From Sulfurivirga sp. (GTDB lineage Bacteria > Pseudomonadota > Gammaproteobacteria > Thiomicrospirales > Thiomicrospiraceae): a stretch of DNA of 41,338 nt. Each line of letters begins with the position of its first letter. The first letter of the stretch is position 1. Where the stretch lies: assembly GCF_015490265.1 (NCBI RefSeq), contig NZ_WFYD01000035.1, positions 1 through 41,338 on the forward strand. Reading direction: 5' to 3'. The notes below the pieces were generated by a model. It saw only the letters and a program-made list of their open reading frames with translations, had not been told where the DNA came from and did no database searches. Position numbers and translations under genes: made by a program. This document shows positions 36,418 through 41,338 of this stretch, in pieces.

Positions 36418-39222
36418 TCAGATGCTGTCGTCTGCCTGCAGGCGTGCTTCCATTTCTTCGGTCAGCAGTGGCCTGCTGAACAGGTAGCCTTGGAGCAGAT
36501 CCACGTTCAGCTGGTGCAGGGCCTCGGCCTGCTCTTCGGTCTCCACACCCTCGGCCACCACTTCCAGACCCAGCGCATGGGCGAAGTTGACCGCGTGTTC
36601 CACGATGATGCGGTCCTTGTCGCTGTGGAGCATGCCTTTGACGAAGCGCAGGTCAATCTTGAGCTGATCCAGCGGCAGGCGGCTGACCAGGTCAAGGTTG
36701 GCGTGGCCGGTGCCGAAGTCGTCCAGCGACAGGTGACAGCCCATCTGGTCGAGCAGGTGGATAGCCTCGTTCACCTCCGGGCTGTCCTCAGCCACCATGG
36801 TTTCGGTCAGCTCGAGCGTGGCGTCGGCCGGAGCGATGCCGTGCTTTTCCAATGTGGGGCAGATCTGCGCCATGTAGGCGCGGCTGCGCAGCGTGGCGGC
36901 GGAGAGGTTGAACGCCAGCGAGCGGCCGCGGGTCCAGCCCTGCTGCTGCCAGCGGCTCCAGGTGGCCAGCGCCGTGTGCAGCACCCATTCGTCAATGCCG
37001 CGGATCAGTCCGGTCTCTTCCGCCAGCGGGATGAATTCCGCAGGTGAGACCCATTCCCCTTCATGCTGCCAGCGCAGCAGCACCTCGAAGCTCTCCCAGC
37101 GTCCGGTGCGGGCATTGACCTTGGGCTGCCATGCCAGCTGGAAACCGTCGGTGCGCAGGGCGTGTCGCAGCCCGGCCAGCAGGCGGCTGCGTCGGTCCAG
37201 ATCCTGTGCCAGGGAGGCGTCATAGACGCGCCAGTCCTGATCGCGCACCTTGTGCTTGATGGAGAGCATGGCCGCATCGGCGGCCTTGATGAGGGTGACC
37301 CAGTCGTCGGCGTGTCGGGGCCAGGCGGCGGCGCCGATGGTGATGCCCACCTGCAGGGTCATCTTCTCGATGGCGAAGGGTTCGCGCACGGCTTCAGAAA
37401 TGCGGGCGGCCAGTGTATCCGGCGTGTCGGCATCACCGGGCCAGCAGAGCAGGAACTCATCCCCGCCGTAGCGGCCGACGAAGGCATCTTCCGGCAGCAG
37501 GTTTTTCAGTCGATGGGCCAGTTCCTGCAACAGGCGATCGCCCACCGGATGGCCGAGACTGTCGTTGATGGCCTTGAAGTTGTCCAGATCAAGAAACAGC
37601 AGCCAGAAGGGGCGTTTCTGCTCAATCTGCCGACGCAGCTGCTCAATGAAGGTGTGGCGGTTGAGCAGTTCGGTGAGCGGGTCCAGCCGGCTGAGCCGCT
37701 CGATTTCGGCGCGGGCCCGTTCTTCCTCGGTGATGTCGGAGAAGATGCCGATATAGCCGATCTTTTCGCCCCGCTCGTCCTGGAGCACGGCCGCGGTGAG
37801 CCGTTCCGGGTAGATTTCGCCATTGGCGCGGCGGTTCCACAGCACCACCGAGATGCTGCCTTCGCGGCAGAGGGTCTGCCAGAAGCGTTCGTAGAAGGCT
37901 TTGTCATGGCGGCCGGATTTGAGCAGGGTGGGGCTTTTGCCCAGCACGTCTTTCTCCCGGTAGCCGGTGATTTGCTCGAAAGCGGGGTTGACGGCGACGA
38001 TGCGGTTGTCGGGATCGGTGATCATGATGGCCAGCGGGGCGTGTTCGAACAGCTGGGCGTAGATGGTCAGCTGCCGTTTCTGCTGCTCCAGCTGGTCGAT
38101 CTGCTCGCGGGTGCGGCTGAGCAGCTGGCTGAGGGTGCGGCTGAGCACGCCCACTTCGTCCTTACGCCGCAGTTCGGGGAGCTTGAGCGGCTCGTGCCCG
38201 GCGAGGATGCGGCGGGCGTGTTCAGTGAGTGTTTCCAGCGGATGAAAGAAATGGTTGACCAGCACGAAAAACAGCAGAGTGATGGTGGCCAGGGCGACGA
38301 TGAGCACGGCGGTGCTGTTTTCCACGAAGCTCCGCGCTTCGGCAAAGGCGCTCTCCACCGGCTGGCGCACGGCGATGATCCAGTCCAGTCCGGGCAGTTC
38401 GTGGTGCGCCTTGTAGAGGAATTGAGTCAGATAGGGGCGGTTGTCGTCCGGCCAGACGGTCACACCACTCCAGCCGCCGCGCAGCACGGCCTGACGGAAG
38501 GCGGTCATGCCGTCAAAGGTCATGGCGTGGGAGGGCAGTTTTTCGGTGCCCATGAGCAGGCGGCCGGTGTGGTCCAGCACCAGAATTTCGCTGTCGCCGA
38601 TGTGGCTGAGTTCGGCAATGCGGTGGCGGGCGGCGAAGGCGAAATCCCAGCCCAGATGCATGCACAGCACGCCAGCCAGCTTCCCGTTGCTGTCGAGCAC
38701 GGGGGCGGAGATGTCCATCAGCCGCAGGGGCAGGTCGTCCCATTTGGGTTTGGGCATCAGCTTCGCCAGCAGAAAGGCGTCGTGCACATTGCCTAAATGC
38801 AGCCCTTTCTTCCCTTCGATGAACCATTCCCGATGGGCGACGTTCTTGCCGGTGAGCAGGTTGCCCGTGTCCACGATGATGGTGCCGTTGGCGTCGGTCA
38901 TGCCGATCCAGGCGATGGTGGGGTCGGTGTCGCGTATCCGTTCGAGCAGTTTCCGCCGGTCGGCCATGGAGATGTCGGGGTCGGTCAGGCGGGGCAGCTG
39001 GCTGAGCAGTTGCACCTGATCGGCGTGGGTGCGCAGGGTGGCCACCAGCTGGTCGTTCATGCGCTGGGCGATCTGGCACAGCAGCTCGGCGGCGTGCCGG
39101 TGAATCAGCGCTTCGGTCTGGCGGGTCTGGTACTGGGTGACCCAGACGAGCATGAGCGCCAGCGCCACCACCAGTGCGGCCAGCAGTCTGAAGCGAATGG
39201 AATGGAGGTTGAAAAAGCCCAC
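36418..39222 (-). CDS. Membrane-bound Cache-PAS-GGDEF-EAL cyclic-di-GMP protein
   Basis: Two flanking TM segments around a periplasmic sensor; PAS (YAQLFEHAPLAIMITD); GRYGGDEFLL; EVLLRW, LELTETMVAE, LDDFGTGHANL, GYLFSRPL. Confidence 0.92.
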   Translation of the reverse strand: MGFFNLHSIRFRLLAALVVALALMLVWVTQYQTRQTEALIHRHAAELLCQIAQRMNDQLVATLRTHADQVQLLSQLPRLTDPDISMADRRKLLERIRDTDPTIAWIGMTDANGTIIVDTGNLLTGKNVAHREWFIEGKKGLHLGNVHDAFLLAKLMPKPKWDDLPLRLMDISAPVLDSNGKLAGVLCMHLGWDFAFAARHRIAELSHIGDSEILVLDHTGRLLMGTEKLPSHAMTFDGMTAFRQAVLRGGWSGVTVWPDDNRPYLTQFLYKAHHELPGLDWIIAVRQPVESAFAEARSFVENSTAVLIVALATITLLFFVLVNHFFHPLETLTEHARRILAGHEPLKLPELRRKDEVGVLSRTLSQLLSRTREQIDQLEQQKRQLTIYAQLFEHAPLAIMITDPDNRIVAVNPAFEQITGYREKDVLGKSPTLLKSGRHDKAFYERFWQTLCREGSISVVLWNRRANGEIYPERLTAAVLQDERGEKIGYIGIFSDITEEERARAEIERLSRLDPLTELLNRHTFIEQLRRQIEQKRPFWLLFLDLDNFKAINDSLGHPVGDRLLQELAHRLKNLLPEDAFVGRYGGDEFLLCWPGDADTPDTLAARISEAVREPFAIEKMTLQVGITIGAAAWPRHADDWVTLIKAADAAMLSIKHKVRDQDWRVYDASLAQDLDRRSRLLAGLRHALRTDGFQLAWQPKVNARTGRWESFEVLLRWQHEGEWVSPAEFIPLAEETGLIRGIDEWVLHTALATWSRWQQQGWTRGRSLAFNLSAATLRSRAYMAQICPTLEKHGIAPADATLELTETMVAEDSPEVNEAIHLLDQMGCHLSLDDFGTGHANLDLVSRLPLDQLKIDLRFVKGMLHSDKDRIIVEHAVNFAHALGLEVVAEGVETEEQAEALHQLNVDLLQGYLFSRPLLTEEMEARLQADDSI

Positions 39223-39249
39223 CTGTGGTTCACAGCCTCACCAAAACAT

Positions 39250-39290
39250 GGGGTCTCCCCTGATTTTACCGGGTGGGCTCGGCACTGCTC
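39250..39290 (+). repeat. Solo GGGGTCTCCCC box element
   Basis: ATGGGGTCTCCCCTGATTTTACCGGG; matches ACGGGGTCTCCCCTGATTTTACGGG at 21021. Confidence 0.75.
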
Positions 39291-39348
39291 CAAAAAAGAC
39301 TGATGAATAATTGATATTTATCAGGTTTGGGGCGGTTTTTAGGGAAAT

Positions 39349-39798
39349 TTATGACTTGTCGGTGTTTTTGGCGCCGTAGAGGGTGTTCGGGTCTATATCC
39401 GGGTCCGTGAGAATGGCGGCCGGCTCCGGCCACAGGCGGGTGTAGAAGCAACTTTTTCGACCGGTGTGGCAGGCGGGGCCAGTCTGATCCACCCGCAGGA
39501 GCACGGCGTCACCGTCGCAGTCGATACGGATCTCCTTCACATGCTGAACCATGCCGGATTCCTCGCCCTTGCGCCACAGCTTCTGCCGGGAGCGGGACCA
39601 GTAGCAGGCGCGGCCGGTGGCGAGCGTCTCGCGCAGGGCGGTCTCGTTCATCCAGGCGAGCATGAGCACCTCACCGGTGTCATGCTGCTGGGCGATGGCG
39701 GCCACCAGCCCGTTGGCGTCCCATTTGAGGCTGGCGATCAGCGCGTCCGGATTGAGCTGGGTGCCTTTGGGCAGTTTTTCCCGATCGTGCGCGTTCAT
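39349..39798 (-). CDS. hisI: Phosphoribosyl-AMP cyclohydrolase
   Basis: LMLAWMNETALRETLATGRACYWSRSRQKLWRKGEESGMVQHVKEIRIDCDGDAVLLRVDQTGPACHTGRKSCFY. Confidence 0.96.
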   Translation of the reverse strand: MNAHDREKLPKGTQLNPDALIASLKWDANGLVAAIAQQHDTGEVLMLAWMNETALRETLATGRACYWSRSRQKLWRKGEESGMVQHVKEIRIDCDGDAVLLRVDQTGPACHTGRKSCFYTRLWPEPAAILTDPDIDPNTLYGAKNTDKS

Positions 39799-40880
39799 GA
39801 CTTCTGTTTGGCCTGGGCGAAGGCAAGCGCCAGCAGGTTGTTGCTCACCTGCGGCTCCTTCTTCTTCGGTTTCTTCTTGGGCTGGATGTCCGCCTTGCGG
39901 CCCCGCTCAAGCATGGCGTGGAACAGTTCCATGGTGGCGCGGGCATCATCCAGCGCGTCGTGGGCGTCACCCGGGAAGGGCCGGCCCAGCACCTTTTCGT
40001 AGGCATCGGTCAGTTTGGGTGTCTTGAAGAACCAGTACTGGCGCTCGCTGTGCCAGCGCATGGCGCCCACCAGGTCCCGGGCCAGTTCGGCCACGTCGAT
40101 CCAGGTGGCGTAGTCCAGCTCGAAGGGCAGCTGTTTCTTGCCGGCGGTGTTTTCCAGATAGGCGAAGTCGCTTTCGGTGCTGTAGGCGAGCACGTGGTCG
40201 GCGTCCAGCAGCAGCTGGTGGAGGCGGTCCCAGATCTGGGTGGCGTAGGGAGCGTCCTGCACCATTTCGGTGGTGATGTTGTGCTTTTCGTTCTCCGGAA
40301 TGTCGTAGCCCGGGTTGATCAGCTGGTTGAGCACCTCATCGCCTTTCTCATCGCACAGGGAGACCTGAATGATGTCCGCCTCCGGCTTGGTGGAGACGTC
40401 GGTGGCCTCGATGTCGATGCACAGCAGCTTCTTGCCATCCAGATCACGGGCCAGCTGCTTGAGTTTGTAGAGGGCGTCATTGCGTCGTTGGCGGATCAGC
40501 TCGATGGCCTCGCTGGCGAGGAATTCCTTCACCAGCTTTTCCACCTGCTGGCGCAGCTTGGGGATGGAGCGGCGCAGCGCCTCGCGCACGGCTTCGTCCT
40601 CGCTGGCCTGCTCGATCAGCGCATCAAGCGGCACCGGCTGCTCCGGTTCGATCTCGAAGCGGTTGAGGGTGGCCTCGACGATCTTTTTCAGGTTGAAGTC
40701 GTAATCTTCCAGCGGCGGCAGCACCAGCTGCGCCTTGAGCAGGGCGGTCTCACCCTTGGCGGGGGAGGCCATCACCTCCACGCCGCGCAGGGTGAGGCCG
40801 TCGGAGGCGGCCACGGCCACCAGATAGTCCTTGAGGGGCTGGGAGCGTTTGTCCAGCAGAATGAGTTGTGCGTTCGACAT
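39795..40880 (-). CDS. DEDDh-type 3'-5' exonuclease with an approximately 160-aa N-terminal extension
   Basis: Exonuclease motifs LLCIDIEATD, VLAYSTESDFAYLENTA, GDAHDALDDARATMELFHAML; extension MSNAQLILLDKRSQPLKDYLVAVAASDG... Confidence 0.82.
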   Translation of the reverse strand: MSNAQLILLDKRSQPLKDYLVAVAASDGLTLRGVEVMASPAKGETALLKAQLVLPPLEDYDFNLKKIVEATLNRFEIEPEQPVPLDALIEQASEDEAVREALRRSIPKLRQQVEKLVKEFLASEAIELIRQRRNDALYKLKQLARDLDGKKLLCIDIEATDVSTKPEADIIQVSLCDEKGDEVLNQLINPGYDIPENEKHNITTEMVQDAPYATQIWDRLHQLLLDADHVLAYSTESDFAYLENTAGKKQLPFELDYATWIDVAELARDLVGAMRWHSERQYWFFKTPKLTDAYEKVLGRPFPGDAHDALDDARATMELFHAMLERGRKADIQPKKKPKKKEPQVSNNLLALAFAQAKQKS

Positions 40881-40952
40881 GAAATGCGGGCCCTGATGAT
40901 GAGAGGGGAATTTTACGGGATCGGGCGCAGGGCTGCACGCCGGCAGAAACGA

Positions 40953-40978
40953 AAAAGCCGGGCTGGGGCCCGGCTTTT
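40953..40978. terminator. Intrinsic terminator of sodB (symmetrical)
   Basis: AAAAGCCGGGC-TGGG-GCCCGGCTTTT, 11-bp perfect stem. Confidence 0.85.
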
Positions 40979-40999
40979 CGCTGTGGTCGAAAGGGTGGA

Positions 41000-41338
41000 T
41001 CAACCTTTGGCGTTGGCGTAGTTTTCCGCCACCTTGTCCCAGTTGACCACGTCCCACCATGCCTGCAGGTAGTCGGGACGGCGGTTCTGATAACGCAGGT
41101 AGTAGGCGTGCTCCCATACGTCCACGCCAAGAATGGGCGTGCCCTTGACTTCGGCCACGTCCATCAGCGGGTTGTCCTGGTTGGGGGTGGAGGTGACCAC
41201 CAGCTTGCCGCTGTCATCCATCACCAGCCATGCCCAGCCGGAGCCGAAGCGGGTCAGGCCGGCCTGAATCAGCTGCTGCTTGAAGTCGTCGAAGCTGCCG
41301 AAAGTGCTGTCAATGGCCTCACGCAGCTCGCCGGCAGG
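41000..41338 (-). CDS. sodB: Fe/Mn superoxide dismutase, C-terminal part; 5' end outside the window
   Basis: [29 protein letters not shown]...[43 protein letters not shown]. Confidence 0.95.
   Translation of the reverse strand, partial: PAGELREAIDSTFGSFDDFKQQLIQAGLTRFGSGWAWLVMDDSGKLVVTSTPNQDNPLMDVAEVKGTPILGVDVWEHAYYLRYQNRRPDYLQAWWDVVNWDKVAENYANAKG

Noticed and set aside
1-41338. tRNA/rRNA genes, transposases, prophage genes
   Set aside because: I saw no convincing tRNA or rRNA sequence, IS transposase or phage protein in the window; absence was judged by eye only.

Overview
The window is a GC-rich proteobacterial (probably gammaproteobacterial) chromosome segment. It runs: partial TSUP exporter, msrA, nnr, uppP; then an approximately 17 kb metal-resistance block (orphan merA; copL-like, copA, copB, cytochrome c, a second multicopper oxidase, SHOCT protein, P1B ATPase with a CPH motif; convergent DUF3240, HME-RND tripartite efflux genes and a two-component system); then a conserved housekeeping block (methyltransferase, trkH, trkA, ntrX-like, ntrY-like, DUF4390, rsmB, an inserted DUF2442/DUF4160 pair, fmt, def, dprA, topA, two small membrane proteins), a GGDEF/EAL protein, hisI, a DEDDh exonuclease and partial sodB. 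The main unexplained structure is a family of intergenic elements built around the box GGGGTCTCCCC. Six intact boxes are present (4746, 4849, 20454, 20921, 21023, 39250), all in the same + orientation, plus one copy with the box deleted (20556) and one diverged relative (12518). Two pairs of boxes lie 102-103 bp apart as direct repeats around a shared interior. Several copies carry a hairpin at the same offset whose stem sequence differs while pairing is retained, which suggests selection on structure. The elements occur at both edges of the metal-resistance block and flank an 88-aa ORF of unknown function. Other leads are a TTTCAG-N5-TTTCAG operator-like repeat upstream of the efflux operon, a structured copL-copA leader, and the DUF2442/DUF4160 pair embedded in the fmt-rsmB operon. 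All homology calls come from reading the sequence; no searches were run.
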